From the NCBI GenBank assembly GCA_902494875.1, contig CABUUO010000006.1:1-64000 (forward strand): DNA of 64,000 nucleotides, read 5' to 3'. The position numbers and the translations under genes were made by a program. The first letter of the stretch is position 1. The number at the start of each line of letters is the position of its first letter. Below, one piece after another: positions 16,501-25,520 of the stretch. The notes under the pieces are model-generated. The model did not search any database. It was not told where the DNA came from and saw nothing but the letters and a program-made list of their open reading frames with translations. This DNA is from an uncultured Pseudomonadota bacterium (GTDB taxonomy: Bacteria > Pseudomonadota > Alphaproteobacteria > RF32 > CAG-239).

Positions 16501-16628
16501 TCCACATTCCCGTTAGCGGCGGCAATAGCATCCGCCAAAGATCCGGAAGCCGGAACATCATAATCCGAAGCCAAAACCCACGCAGGACTGAAAACGACTG
16601 CCCAAAACCCGATAAACGAAAAACGCAT
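13584..16628 (-). CDS. autotransporter with Pmp-type GGA(I/V)Y repeats
   Basis: I place the start at 16628 because AAGGAG lies eight bases before this ATG and a signal peptide follows (MRFSF...VLA). The product has about 1,014 residues. The passenger carries a dozen or more copies of GGA[IVM][YFN] with FxxN motifs, as in the chlamydial Pmp (polymorphic membrane protein) repeats, which form a right-handed beta helix. The last 290 residues are an autotransporter beta barrel, ending with alternating residues and a terminal Phe (GLRVKF) for BAM recognition. It is a surface protein, probably an adhesin. It is transcribed away from the mscS-type gene. No catalytic motif is visible in the passenger. 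Confidence 0.9.
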   Translation of the reverse strand: MRFSFIGFWAVVFSPAWVLASDYDVPASGSLADAIAAANGNVDGGTYEISVSGTHGDSGTIKKNVSITGDGSAELTGKMTFTGSNAISEINHLKFGTGSGSALTNGNMPGGDAQTLILDEVVFENRSVSGFGGAVFNIGNMTIKQGSVFQNNRADYGGAMYNAGSGKTLKISGVSFLQNTASSSGGAINNNSTVEIDNSVFKGNRTSAYYGGAVYSSGNVRVNGTLFSENKASEGGAFYTTGDKSQLTIDNSKFIGNYTSINSQGYSDFGGAINSVGKLSISASLFDGNYATGGGAIKLRNGSTENMIGASEFKNNYAVMGAGGAIAHNDGTLWIDGTKFTGNESKADDGGAIYTESILNISGNSVFAENASAGNGGAVSAGSAGQVSIDGASFLENRADNGYGGALYSSGHSELKNVYIDGNTASLGGGIMNFGDMVIGGNSSFVNNRAVAGGAIFTLGTLTLDTSGGNIVFKGNEATDQSEGGADIYLNTSGDVNVDIQGDDNVLSMDGGFAGTGFINKSGKNTLIFGENSDNRLFMGNFTQSAGLTEVYATHFFGGTNIITDEAVLHFLHGGNVDNLQLKNGGRLDLRGYGSFSANTLTVADFVSDGSAVVALQTDGTTSDLLKIKGSATGTVILDVQAVGSSPTQKELEVVNVEDAVSDAEFRLAGDKVDIGAYEYGLAQGTDANWYLQTEGNLVPTAKSIEGLPSLHLSIVNAGLNELRKRLGDLRSDNPDVPVGLWVRGYGKQLRIHEKTGARMGILGMEGGFDIVANLLGGRTYFGVLGGYLSSDNIRVFQSGATDAKGHSKTPVAGLYASWFQDDTKWFVDLTARHFWVHTDLNNIRDHSAVNRYDVKRNFWTFTAETGRSFDLAAPEFISSGSSVISIEPKFEMRYAYGNGKRFKTDSGGIGFVNKTHSLVSRLNVQTSYLPKGEKSTWKLFAELGIFNEWLGKTKVNFAETDLTTSDLGGLGVEASLGFNAALSDDSYLYSAMTLEVGKASTSYMLNAGLRVKF

Positions 16629-16753
16629 AACCACAACTCCTTGCCCAAACACGTCACGGATACGGCTAAATATGAAAACCGGTTCGCATAATTCAACAAG
16701 AACTTGCCTAAAGTATACGTCAGACCTGTTGCAAAAAATCCGAAAACAATCTC

Positions 16754-16783
16754 TTGATAAAACTCAAATCAGTCTCATATACA
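16754..16783 (+). promoter_or_regulatory. probable sigma-70 promoter of the MscS-type gene
   Basis: TTGATA (16754-16759), an 18-base spacer, then TATACA (16778-16783), 23 bases before the AGGAG-led start at 16807. The match is good but not tested. Confidence 0.45.
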
Positions 16784-16806
16784 CAAGAGTTTAGGAGAAA
16801 AAAATA

Positions 16807-19203
16807 ATGAAAAAAATTTGTCTGCTGCTGTTCTTATGCCTGCTTAGCCTTGGCACCGCCAAATCTCAAGATTTGCTGCCGCCGGTTAACTACACGCAAA
16901 TCAACCTTGAACTGGATAAAATTTCCGCCAAACTCAATTCGGGAAAAGTCAGTGCCAAGGAAACCAGCGACTATCTTCAAAACATCAACGCCGTCCAAGA
17001 TACAGTCAACCGTTCCCGCGCTAAAGCAGCAACCGATTTGGATGGCGTACAGAAAAAACTCAACGCGCTCGGCCCCGCTCCCGAAAACGGCACCAAAGAA
17101 ACGCCGGCCATTGCCAAGCAGCGCCGCGAATTCACCCAGAAAGCCGACGCCTGCAAAGCTCTGATAACTCAGGCCGATTTGGCCAAAACCAAAATAGAAG
17201 AACTTAACGACCTGATTTTAAACATCCGCAACCAGGAACTGCTGAACAACATTCTGGCCAAGCAAAGCTCTATTTTTCACCCGCAGGAATTTTGGACTTC
17301 TTTGGTCAGCTTTGCCACCTTTGTTTATGAACTTGCAAAATCTCCGCTCAGCTGGTATCAGGGTCTCTCGGCAGCAGATCAAACACTTATCAACAACAAC
17401 ATTCTCTATGTTTTGCTGACCATGTTGTTTTCATTGCTGGTCGCCGTGTATTTAAGCCGCTATCTGAAAAAATGGTTTGGTTACAAAAAGAGCATCGAAA
17501 ATCCGGATTACAGCCAAAAAGTCAGGGCAGCGCTGTGGATGTTTGTTGCCCGGGGGTTGATTCCGGCCGCCATTATCGGCGCTTTTTTAATCTGGCTGAA
17601 AAACAACAGCGTCATCAATACCGGATCCTTTGGCATTTTTCTTAAAACGACTGCTGTCTACCTGCTGTATTACTACCTCTCCAAAGCGGTAGTTCGCGTC
17701 ATTTTCACGCCGCACAGTCCCAAATGGCGGATTTTTGAAGTCTGCGACGAAAAGGCGCTTTCTATCAGCTCGGCCCTTATCTTCTCCATTGCCGCCGTCA
17801 GCATCGTTTCTTATTTTCAAAGCTTGGCCAACCAGACCGACAACAATTCGGACATCATCTATGCCCTGAAAATCTTTGCCAATGCGGTTAAGGCTTTCTG
17901 TATCATTCTGGTCGCCAACCGCTTCCTTTACAACAACAGTTCCTTAAGCGAAGACGAACTCGACAATGAGGACGACGAAGTCGGAGAACTCAGCACCTCG
18001 TCAAAAATCAGCCTGGCCATAACTTTTTTCATGACTGCGGCCTTTTCCGTTTCTCTCTTCGGCTATATACGCCTGTCGGAATTCATAGTAAACCGTTTCA
18101 TAATTTCAGCCCTGATTGTCGGCGTTTTTTACATTTTTGACAAACTCATCCGCGTCTTGTTCCACCAGATACTGCTGTTCAAATTTTGGATTCGCACTTT
18201 CCGCATTAACCGGCGGCGGCTTGTCAAAACCGAATTCTGGTTTGGACTGCTGCTGACTCCGTTTCTGTTTGTTTTGGCCTGTCTGGTTCTTCTGGCCGTA
18301 TGGGGCGTTTCGGTAGACATCCTGATCAACAACGTCAAAAATTTTTTGGTTGGTTTCAACATCGGCGGCGTCCGCATTTCCATTACGTCAATATTGCTCG
18401 GAATCATCAGCTTTTTTGTAATGACAGCTTTATTCAAGATGCTGAAAAACAGTTTTTTGACCGGCAACCTGAGCAAAATTGACATGGATGACGGCATTAG
18501 GAACTCGCTTGTTTCGGCCATCGGATTTCTGGGCTTCATCTTTTCGGGACTTCTTGCCATCGCCGTTATGGGCGGAAGCCTGTCCAGCATCGCCATCATT
18601 GCCGGCGCGCTCTCGTTCGGCGCCGGTATGGGGCTGCAAAACATGGTCAGCAATCTGGTTGCCGGCATGACCATTTTGTTTGAACGCCCGATTAAAGTCG
18701 GAGACTGGGTCATAATCAACGGCGAAGAAGGCATTGTCAAACAAATCAACATGCGCTCGACCGAATTGGAAACCTGGAGCAAAGCCAACGTCATCATTCC
18801 CAATTCGGACATCTTGTCCAAAAGCCTGACCAATCTGACTTACTCCAACCGCATGGGCCGGGCCGAAATCGTTGTCGGCGTCGGCTATGACAGCGATATC
18901 GAACTCGTCAAAAAAACGCTGCTCGAAATTGCGGCCGACACGCCGGACGTCATGAAAAATCCGGCGCCGAATGTCGCCTTCACGGCTCTGTCCGACAGCA
19001 GCTTAAACTTCCAGCTCAACGCCTATACCGCCAATGTCTCCAACAAAGCGGGAATTTCCAATTTCATCCGCGAAGAAATAATCAAGCGTTTTAAAAAGCT
19101 CAATATAGAAATTCCCTTTCCGCAGCAAGTCGTATACGTTCGGGAAAACACGCCCGTTGACGGGAAAGAAACAGAAAAGTCTCAATTAAAATCAGACCAT
19201 TGA
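16807..19203 (+). CDS. large MscS-family mechanosensitive channel
   Basis: The 798-residue protein begins with a signal peptide (to about residue 20) and a periplasmic coiled-coil region with Lys/Ala-rich helices (25-150). About ten membrane helices follow. The MscS pore and beta domain cover about 560-770: GAGMGLQNMVSNLVAG near residue 603, then FERPIKVGDWV and a later IPNSD motif. This is the plan of MscK/MscM-like channels, which open under membrane tension and let solutes out in osmotic downshock. AGGAG lies before the ATG. The periplasmic part is shorter than in E. coli MscK. Confidence 0.9.
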   Translation: MKKICLLLFLCLLSLGTAKSQDLLPPVNYTQINLELDKISAKLNSGKVSAKETSDYLQNINAVQDTVNRSRAKAATDLDGVQKKLNALGPAPENGTKETPAIAKQRREFTQKADACKALITQADLAKTKIEELNDLILNIRNQELLNNILAKQSSIFHPQEFWTSLVSFATFVYELAKSPLSWYQGLSAADQTLINNNILYVLLTMLFSLLVAVYLSRYLKKWFGYKKSIENPDYSQKVRAALWMFVARGLIPAAIIGAFLIWLKNNSVINTGSFGIFLKTTAVYLLYYYLSKAVVRVIFTPHSPKWRIFEVCDEKALSISSALIFSIAAVSIVSYFQSLANQTDNNSDIIYALKIFANAVKAFCIILVANRFLYNNSSLSEDELDNEDDEVGELSTSSKISLAITFFMTAAFSVSLFGYIRLSEFIVNRFIISALIVGVFYIFDKLIRVLFHQILLFKFWIRTFRINRRRLVKTEFWFGLLLTPFLFVLACLVLLAVWGVSVDILINNVKNFLVGFNIGGVRISITSILLGIISFFVMTALFKMLKNSFLTGNLSKIDMDDGIRNSLVSAIGFLGFIFSGLLAIAVMGGSLSSIAIIAGALSFGAGMGLQNMVSNLVAGMTILFERPIKVGDWVIINGEEGIVKQINMRSTELETWSKANVIIPNSDILSKSLTNLTYSNRMGRAEIVVGVGYDSDIELVKKTLLEIAADTPDVMKNPAPNVAFTALSDSSLNFQLNAYTANVSNKAGISNFIREEIIKRFKKLNIEIPFPQQVVYVRENTPVDGKETEKSQLKSDH

Positions 19204-19269
19204 CAAAAAAAACATATCCTTATAACATATTTTTCAGGTTAATAAAAAATGAGGTAATAATTTCAACTG

Positions 19270-20607
19270 ATGACACCGATATATATTTATGTAATCAACC
19301 TCGGGTTGGTTTTGTTTTTGGTTTTCGCCAATGCTTTTTTCGTCGTTTCCGAATTTTCCATTGTAAAAATCCGCCGCACCAAACTTGAAGAACTGGCTCA
19401 TTTCGGCAACAAACGGGCTAAAATTGCTCTAAAAATCAACGATCATCTGAACACATATCTGAGTGCCATCCAACTGGGTATTACCATCGCTTCGCTCGGT
19501 CTGGGCTGGATCGGAGAACCTGCGGTTTCCAAACTCCTGGAAGCGCTCTTCGGCAGTTGGTTTGCCGACAACCCCGTCCTGCTCCACTCCCTGAGTTTCG
19601 GTATTGCTTTCTCTTTCATCACGCTGCTGCATGTCGTCCTCGGGGAACTGGTGCCCAAATCTTTGGCCATTCAGGCTACCGAAAAATACGTTCTGGCCGT
19701 GGCTCCGGCTCTGTATGCTTTCAACCGCGTTTTTGCGCCTTTCATCTGGATTTTTGACCATGTCTCCATCTGGATACTCAAACTCATGGGAACCAAAATG
19801 GCCAGCGAAAACGAAGACGCCCACTCCGAAGAGGAAATCAAAATCATCATTGACGCGTCTCAAAAAGGCGGAATAATTGATGAAACCGAAGGTGAAATCA
19901 TTCAAAATGCCATTGATTTCTCAGAAATCAGCGCGCATGAAATTATGATTCCCCGACAAGACATCAAATGTCTGTATCAGGGTTCCAGCTTTGAAGAGGC
20001 TCTGGAGTTTATCAGACAACATAACCATACGCGTTTTCCGTTGTGCAACAAAGACCGTGACCACATCGTCGGCATGATTCACATTCGCGATTTCCTGGAA
20101 CACAGCAATGAGAAAAACGACAAAGATTTCTTAACCAAAATCTCACGTAAAATCCTTTTTGTGCCCGAGAACAAATCCATTTCGGACATTCTGCACCAAA
20201 TGATGCTCAAACATATTCATCTCGCCATCGTGGTTGACGAATACGGCGGCACCGCCGGAATGTTGTCCATGGAAGACATATTGGAAGAACTTGTCGGTGA
20301 CATCTTGGACGAACACGATGCAGCCTGCGGCGAGCCGGTAAAGAAAATCAACGACAAAATCTGCGAATTTGACGGCATAGTCTTGGTTGAGGACGCCTTT
20401 GAGTGCATGGGACTGCCGGATGTCGAACACGACGAAAGCACCATGGGCGGTTATGTTTTCGGCCTCCTCGGCCGTGAACCCAAAGCCGGAGACAAAACCG
20501 AAGACGAATTCTGTACCTATGAAGTTTTGTCGGTAGACAATATGCGGATCACCAAAATCAAAGTCCAGCTCAAGGAAGCGCCGCTCCCTTCCGAGACTGA
20601 GGAATAA
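19270..20607 (+). CDS. CorC/HlyC-family (CNNM-like) transporter
   Basis: 445 residues: a DUF21 membrane domain with four helices (about 1-195), a pair of CBS domains (about 210-335; MIPRQDIKCLY and the GTAGMLSMEDILEE motif) and a C-terminal CorC_HlyC domain (about 350-430). Members bind ATP and Mg2+ through the CBS pair and act in Mg2+/Co2+ export; older annotations call them hemolysins. The start is the ATG at 19270; a GAGG lies rather far upstream. It follows the MscS-type gene by 66 bases and may share its transcript. Confidence 0.88.
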   Translation: MTPIYIYVINLGLVLFLVFANAFFVVSEFSIVKIRRTKLEELAHFGNKRAKIALKINDHLNTYLSAIQLGITIASLGLGWIGEPAVSKLLEALFGSWFADNPVLLHSLSFGIAFSFITLLHVVLGELVPKSLAIQATEKYVLAVAPALYAFNRVFAPFIWIFDHVSIWILKLMGTKMASENEDAHSEEEIKIIIDASQKGGIIDETEGEIIQNAIDFSEISAHEIMIPRQDIKCLYQGSSFEEALEFIRQHNHTRFPLCNKDRDHIVGMIHIRDFLEHSNEKNDKDFLTKISRKILFVPENKSISDILHQMMLKHIHLAIVVDEYGGTAGMLSMEDILEELVGDILDEHDAACGEPVKKINDKICEFDGIVLVEDAFECMGLPDVEHDESTMGGYVFGLLGREPKAGDKTEDEFCTYEVLSVDNMRITKIKVQLKEAPLPSETEE

Positions 20608-20632
20608 AACAAGTCAAAAAGAAAGGTTTCAT

Positions 20633-21433
20633 ATGAATAAAATATACGCTTACATACTGCGGGGACAAGGGCTGGGCATCAAGTTTCTGTTGATTCTGTC
20701 CCTGATTTTCTCCCTTTTTATTGCTGTTTTTATGCGGATTGAAGGCATCAAATTTATTCCGTATGCGCAAGACATCGCCGACCAGTTGCTGCCGATAAAA
20801 GTTGAAAACGGCATTGTCGTCTCGCCGCAAAATACCGTTAAAACGGCGCAGCTTCGCTTTGACGGACAAGATCAGGGCGTTGAACTGCCGTTTGTCATCG
20901 ACACCCGCATCGACACCATGGATCCTTCCCACATGAAAGACGGTATTTATATGACCAGAACCATGATTTATACCGTCAACCGCAACCAGACCAAAATGAC
21001 GGCACTTGAAGGCAGCTTTGAAGTTCCGCAGGCTGACTACCGTGACTTTTTCGCTTCGGTGCTGAACTGGGGCATTTTTGCCCTCTTCATTTTCAGTTTT
21101 GCCGCCTCCTTCCTGTTTTATTTCATCGCCTGCCTGTTTTATGCTTTCTGTATCCAGCTGCTCAACCCGTTGTTCAAAGCCTTGGGCGGCTTAGTCAAAA
21201 ACGTTGATTACAGACAAATATGGCTCACTCTCGACTTCGACCGGCGGATGCGCCTTTCAGTTATCTGCTTCGCAACGGTCTACATTCTGTCCAGCCTGCT
21301 GGGACTTGTCGGACATAATTTGGGAATGCTGGCATTTTTCCTGATTGTCATCTTGCTGCAGGCATTTTTCCTGTATGCGCTTCCGCTGCAAAACCGACAA
21401 CCTGACGATAAATCTTCGCAAGATAAAAAATAA
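20633..21433 (+). CDS. DUF1189-like membrane protein
   Basis: The 266-residue protein has a first membrane helix (about 16-37), a soluble periplasmic segment of about 100 residues and then three or four further helices in the second half. This layout and sequence resemble DUF1189 proteins, whose function is unknown. It starts 25 bases after the CorC/HlyC gene with AAAGG before the ATG, so it is probably in the same operon, which ends at the strong terminator at 21436. Confidence 0.65.
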   Translation: MNKIYAYILRGQGLGIKFLLILSLIFSLFIAVFMRIEGIKFIPYAQDIADQLLPIKVENGIVVSPQNTVKTAQLRFDGQDQGVELPFVIDTRIDTMDPSHMKDGIYMTRTMIYTVNRNQTKMTALEGSFEVPQADYRDFFASVLNWGIFALFIFSFAASFLFYFIACLFYAFCIQLLNPLFKALGGLVKNVDYRQIWLTLDFDRRMRLSVICFATVYILSSLLGLVGHNLGMLAFFLIVILLQAFFLYALPLQNRQPDDKSSQDKK

Positions 21434-21435
21434 GT

Positions 21436-21466
21436 AAAAGGCCTGAAATCTTTCAGGCCTTTTCTT
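21436..21466. terminator. strong bidirectional terminator
   Basis: A nearly perfect hairpin of AAAAGGCCTGAAA with its complement (21436-21448 and 21451-21463), with A- and T-rich flanks. It serves the DUF1189 operon on the plus strand and the convergent hdeD-like gene on the minus strand. Confidence 0.85.
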
Positions 21467-21475
21467 TTATGACGG

Positions 21476-22009
21476 CTAAGCTTCCGCACGTCGGGAATAT
21501 ACATATTCGGCAATTCCCAGTATGCCGAACAGCATCATATAGGTTCCCATCAAAGCCACAATCGTCAATGTGCCGATAAACGGATAAGCCAAAATCAAAA
21601 AGCCGAACAAAATTCCCAGTACGGCAAAGCACAAGGTCCAGCCCCAGGGGATGCCGGCCTTGAAAAACTGATAAGTCGTAACCAGCTGAATTGCGCCGAC
21701 AGCCATGCACCATAAGGCAAAAATAATCGGCAGCGAAATAGAGGTGACGCCGACATTGGCCACAAACACCACGCCGACCAGAACATCCAAGACCCCGACC
21801 AGCATATACCATCCGGAATCATTGGAAAAAGACGCCATAAAATATCCCGCGCCGACAATAATGAAGACAATGCCGAGATACAGGGCAAGCGCCATCAGCG
21901 TAATCTGCGGGTTAAACCACATATATACGCCCAAAAGCACCGTGATAACACCGGCCAGCAAATGCCAGAAACCGGGCTTTTGAGCTTGAATAATTGCAAC
22001 TTCAGCCAT
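21476..22009 (-). CDS. HdeD-family membrane protein (DUF308)
   Basis: 177 residues with six closely spaced hydrophobic helices and little else, the plan of HdeD. In E. coli HdeD helps acid resistance at high cell density; the biochemical activity is unknown. The repeated pattern of helix pairs (each with G-x-x-x and L/V-rich faces) is visible. It stands alone between two convergent or divergent neighbours. GGAGAAATATT precedes the ATG. Confidence 0.8.
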   Translation of the reverse strand: MAEVAIIQAQKPGFWHLLAGVITVLLGVYMWFNPQITLMALALYLGIVFIIVGAGYFMASFSNDSGWYMLVGVLDVLVGVVFVANVGVTSISLPIIFALWCMAVGAIQLVTTYQFFKAGIPWGWTLCFAVLGILFGFLILAYPFIGTLTIVALMGTYMMLFGILGIAEYVYSRRAEA

Positions 22010-22087
22010 AATATTTCTCCGTAAATTAATGAACTATAAAGATTTAATCATCTTTTTCGGCATTTAAATCCACGGCCCGAAATATTG

Positions 22088-22663
22088 TCAACGCCGCAGC
22101 TTCGCCATCTTCCGGGCAATGTCTTCGGACAAAGCCGCCGTCAGCATTCCCTCGCCGTAGACCAAATCGTCATAACCGCTGCCAACGCTGCGGTTCTGTA
22201 CAAACTTCTCGCGCAGCACTATCTGCCCGTTTTTATTCATCACATACCACCAGGCATGCAAAAAGACCTCTTTGCCCAATACGCCGCTGAATTTGTCCAC
22301 CTCGATAAACACCGTATAGTCAAACTCTTCGCGCCCCATGTTCCGCGCTTTTACAACGGCATTGGGCAGATATGACGCAACATCGTTGGCCACCACCCGC
22401 TGCATCATGGTCGACAAAGCCTCGCTCCACCGGTTTTCTTCCGAAAAGCCGAGTTCGACCGAATTGTCCTTATGCGTCACGATTTGCGGCTTATCAAGGT
22501 ACGCCGGTATCTGAACCTCTTCAATACCGATGCTCATCCGAACCTGACTGACCGCGGCCCCGGCATTCTCCTGAAGCGTATAAAACTTTGAAGGTTGAGA
22601 CGAACCGAAACTCACGCATCCCGCCGTCATCAGAAACAAAAACAGGCTGAAAATCTTCTTCAT
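22088..22663 (-). CDS. ABC-type transport auxiliary lipoprotein (PqiC-like)
   Basis: 191 residues with a lipobox TAGC (Cys16) and the conserved start of the mature part, SKFYTLQE, followed by the IEEVQIPAYLDKPQIV motif typical of the PqiC/LptE-like auxiliary family. It is the last gene of the MCE operon (permease, ATPase, MCE protein, lipoprotein) and begins directly at the stop of the MCE gene. It probably sits on the inner face of the outer membrane and receives or anchors the lipid-transfer complex. Confidence 0.85.
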   Translation of the reverse strand: MKKIFSLFLFLMTAGCVSFGSSQPSKFYTLQENAGAAVSQVRMSIGIEEVQIPAYLDKPQIVTHKDNSVELGFSEENRWSEALSTMMQRVVANDVASYLPNAVVKARNMGREEFDYTVFIEVDKFSGVLGKEVFLHAWWYVMNKNGQIVLREKFVQNRSVGSGYDDLVYGEGMLTAALSEDIARKMAKLRR

Positions 22664-23428
22664 TTAATACCTCCCTTTTCCTTTTAACAATGCTTCCGGA
22701 TGCCGTTCCAGATAATCCGAAAGGTTTCGTACCGATTTAGCGGCTTCGCTGATGTTAAGCATTGCTTTGCTGAAGTTGGTAACGGCGTCGGCGGAAGTCT
22801 GTGAATTGCTGCTGACAACCTTATCAACCTTGTCCACGATCTTGCGTATTTGCGGCATTTCCGCATTCAAATGGTCAAAAAACTGATTAAAACTTTCCAC
22901 GCTGTGACGGATCGGCAGCGTCTGCAAACCGCGCGAAAGCTCGCCCATCGGCGACAACGTCGTCGGAATCTCCATAATTCCCGGCTTTTTGTTTTTCAAC
23001 ACGATCGGCGTATCCGGCAGCATCTCAAACTCAATCATCAACTGTCCGGTCACATAACTCTGGGTCGTCAGCCTGGCTCTCAGACCTTTTTTGATAAGCG
23101 CATCCAGCAAATCCTCCTTGCCGTGATATTCTCCTATTGAGTGCATACTCTGTCTGTTCATCCTGACAAAAACCGGAATGCTGAAATCCAAACTCTGCGG
23201 ATTGGCTATAAGGTCTATTTTAGAAACCTTACCGATTTCCACCCCCTGAAACACCACCGGCGAACCAACGTTCAGCCCTTTGATGGTTTCGTCAAAATAC
23301 ATCACCAGTTGTTCCTTTTTGTCGCCAAACAGTTTTTCCTCCAAAAAACTTCCGACAATAAAGGCCAGAACGCCTATGCCGACCAGCATAAACGCACCGA
23401 TCATGGTTTTATTCGGTTCTCTACGCAT
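22664..23428 (-). CDS. mlaD: MCE-domain lipid-binding protein (MlaD-like)
   Basis: 254 residues: one N-terminal membrane helix (about 10-28), then a single MCE domain (about 38-120; GLNVGSPVVFQGVEIGKV), then a helical tail. Proteins of this type form a hexamer in the periplasm and shuttle phospholipids between the two membranes. It overlaps the ATPase gene by eight bases. The tail is longer than in E. coli MlaD, as is common where a PqiC-type lipoprotein is part of the system. Confidence 0.88.
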   Translation of the reverse strand: MRREPNKTMIGAFMLVGIGVLAFIVGSFLEEKLFGDKKEQLVMYFDETIKGLNVGSPVVFQGVEIGKVSKIDLIANPQSLDFSIPVFVRMNRQSMHSIGEYHGKEDLLDALIKKGLRARLTTQSYVTGQLMIEFEMLPDTPIVLKNKKPGIMEIPTTLSPMGELSRGLQTLPIRHSVESFNQFFDHLNAEMPQIRKIVDKVDKVVSSNSQTSADAVTNFSKAMLNISEAAKSVRNLSDYLERHPEALLKGKGRY

Positions 23429-24185
23429 TGCCTTTTTCTCCGCGGGTTAAAAAATTCAACAGTTTTTCGTTCGGCGGATTTTTCAAAAGCTCGCGCGGAT
23501 TGCCCCGCCCCAGAATGCCTTTGATGTCCGCGTCCAAAAATATGGAATTGCTTCCGATTGCAAAAATTGAATCCAATTCGTGGGTAACTACGACAATCGT
23601 CGTCCCCAGACTTTGATTAATGTCCAATATCAGATCGTCAAGCAACTTGGAGCTGATCGGATCCAAACCGGCAGACGGCTCGTCAAAATACAATATCTCC
23701 GGATCCAGAGCCAAAGCCCTGGCCAGCCCTGCTCTTTTCTTCATGCCGCCGCTGATTTCGGAAGGATAAAACTCTTCAAAGCCGCTCAAACCGACCAACG
23801 CCAGCTTCAATGAAACCAGTTCGCCGATAAGCTTGGGCGAATAGGATGTATACTGCTGCAGCGGCAGAGCAATATTCTCCGCCAGCGTCATTGAACTGAA
23901 CAACGCCCCGCTTTGATACAAAATCCCGCAGCGTTTCATAATTTCATCCCGCTCGGTCGGCGTCGCCCGGACCAAATCCCTGCCGTCTATCAGAATATCG
24001 CCCTTTGTCGGCGGAACCAGTCCTGTCATTGCCCTGAGCAGACTGCTTTTGCCGCCGCCGCTGCTGCCCATGATGATAAACACGTCGCCTTTGTTAACCG
24101 TAAAACTGATATCCTTCATCAGCACAAAATCGCCGTAAGCAATGGTCAAATCGTCAACCCTGATTTTCGCTTCCTGCCGCATCAT
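23421..24185 (-). CDS. mlaF: ABC transporter ATPase, MlaF-like
   Basis: A complete ATPase: Walker A GSSGGGKSSL, Q-loop, signature EISGGMKKRAGLARA, Walker B ILYFDEPSAGLDP and H-loop VTHEL. The LSGFEEFYPSEISGGM region is typical of MlaF. I place the start at the ATG of 24185, which overlaps the TGA of the permease gene (ATGA); a TTG three codons upstream is less likely. It drives phospholipid transport together with the permease and the MCE protein. Confidence 0.9.
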   Translation of the reverse strand: MMRQEAKIRVDDLTIAYGDFVLMKDISFTVNKGDVFIIMGSSGGGKSSLLRAMTGLVPPTKGDILIDGRDLVRATPTERDEIMKRCGILYQSGALFSSMTLAENIALPLQQYTSYSPKLIGELVSLKLALVGLSGFEEFYPSEISGGMKKRAGLARALALDPEILYFDEPSAGLDPISSKLLDDLILDINQSLGTTIVVVTHELDSIFAIGSNSIFLDADIKGILGRGNPRELLKNPPNEKLLNFLTRGEKGNA

Positions 24186-25291
24186 ATTCCCCAAGCCTCA
24201 AAAATCATCGTGATTATGCCGGTTGCCACAATCATGACCACAATTGCCGAAACCACGGCTCGCGTCGTAGCCACGCCGACGCTGTCGGCATTGCGTCCGC
24301 AGTTCACGCCGTAATAACAGCCGCACAAGGCAATGATAAGACCAAAAACAAAACCGTGAAACAATCCGACCAGGAAATTGGTCATGTTCAGGGCATCCTG
24401 CGAATATTTCCAATACTCCTGCGGAGAAATCTCAAGCATTGCCACGCCGACAAACGCGCCGCCGAGCATTCCCGCAAAATCTGCCAGAATGGTTAAAAAC
24501 GGCATGGTAATCAACAAGCTTGTCACCCGCGGCAAAACCAGAAAATCCGTAATCGGGATTCCCATAGTCTTCAGAGCGTCAATTTCTTCGTTTACCTGCA
24601 TGGTGCCGATTGTCGCGGCATAAGAGGCGCCGGTTCGGCCGGCCATGATAATCCCGACCATAATCGCCCCCATAATGCGCGTCATACCGATAGTCACCAG
24701 ACTGGCCACGTAAATCTGAGCGCCGAAAGTTTTAAGTTGAACCGCACCCACAAACGCCAAAATCAAACCGACCATAAAACTCACCAGCGATACGATACCC
24801 ACCGCTTTATAACTGCCGTCTTCCATGGCAAACAAAAAATCGACCCGGCGCATAACCGCACGGCCGAAACAAAGGCGTACCAACGAAGAAAAAGTTTTCC
24901 CCACAAACGCCAGAGCGCGTTTCAGGCTGCCGAAAATCTCCCAACCCCAGTTCCCCAGCGCCGCCAAAACCGAATATTTTCCGCCCCGGTCCTGCACCGG
25001 TTTTCGATCCACTTCCAAAGCCAGCTGCACCAGTCGCTGCAGGTTTTCCGGCAATGCCGAAAAATCATACCCGGAACCGCGCCGGACCGCGTCTTTGGCC
25101 AGCATATACAAAATCACCGCCAGCGAAGAATCCCAGTTTTTAAGTTTTTTCCCGGCCGCTTTTATATTTTTGGCCTTAGCCGCGGCGTCAAACAAAGCAG
25201 CCTTTGCGACATTGTCGTCATAACCGAGAAAATCTCCCGCAAACTCCACCTCAAGAACATTACCGGCCATCTGATAGTCAAGCATTTCCAT
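24182..25291 (-). CDS. mlaE: MlaE-type permease with fused N-terminal STAS domain
   Basis: The C-terminal 260 residues are an MlaE permease (five helices; RTGASYAATIGTMQVNEEIDAL and a later MPFLTILADFAGM). The N-terminal 100 residues form a STAS-like domain, the counterpart of the separate MlaB of E. coli. I place the start at 25291 because AAAGAGG lies just before it and the STAS domain starts right after; further in-frame ATGs upstream would add unlikely residues. It is the first gene of the MCE operon. Confidence 0.85.
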   Translation of the reverse strand: MEMLDYQMAGNVLEVEFAGDFLGYDDNVAKAALFDAAAKAKNIKAAGKKLKNWDSSLAVILYMLAKDAVRRGSGYDFSALPENLQRLVQLALEVDRKPVQDRGGKYSVLAALGNWGWEIFGSLKRALAFVGKTFSSLVRLCFGRAVMRRVDFLFAMEDGSYKAVGIVSLVSFMVGLILAFVGAVQLKTFGAQIYVASLVTIGMTRIMGAIMVGIIMAGRTGASYAATIGTMQVNEEIDALKTMGIPITDFLVLPRVTSLLITMPFLTILADFAGMLGGAFVGVAMLEISPQEYWKYSQDALNMTNFLVGLFHGFVFGLIIALCGCYYGVNCGRNADSVGVATTRAVVSAIVVMIVATGIITMIFEAWGI

Positions 25292-25520
25292 AAACCTCTT
25301 TTCCGTTCCGCGCGTTAAGTATTTCATAAAAACAAAAAAAATCAACACGATATCATAAAATTTATTGCTTTCAGGTATGTAAATCACTGCTGATTTATTC
25401 ATTCAAAAAAATTTTTCATCTAATGCCTTAATTTTTTTATAAAAATATCTTTACAATTATAATTTGCAGACCTAAATTACTCGGCTGGAAAAAAACAAAC
25501 ACTGCATCCGGACCAAAAAA

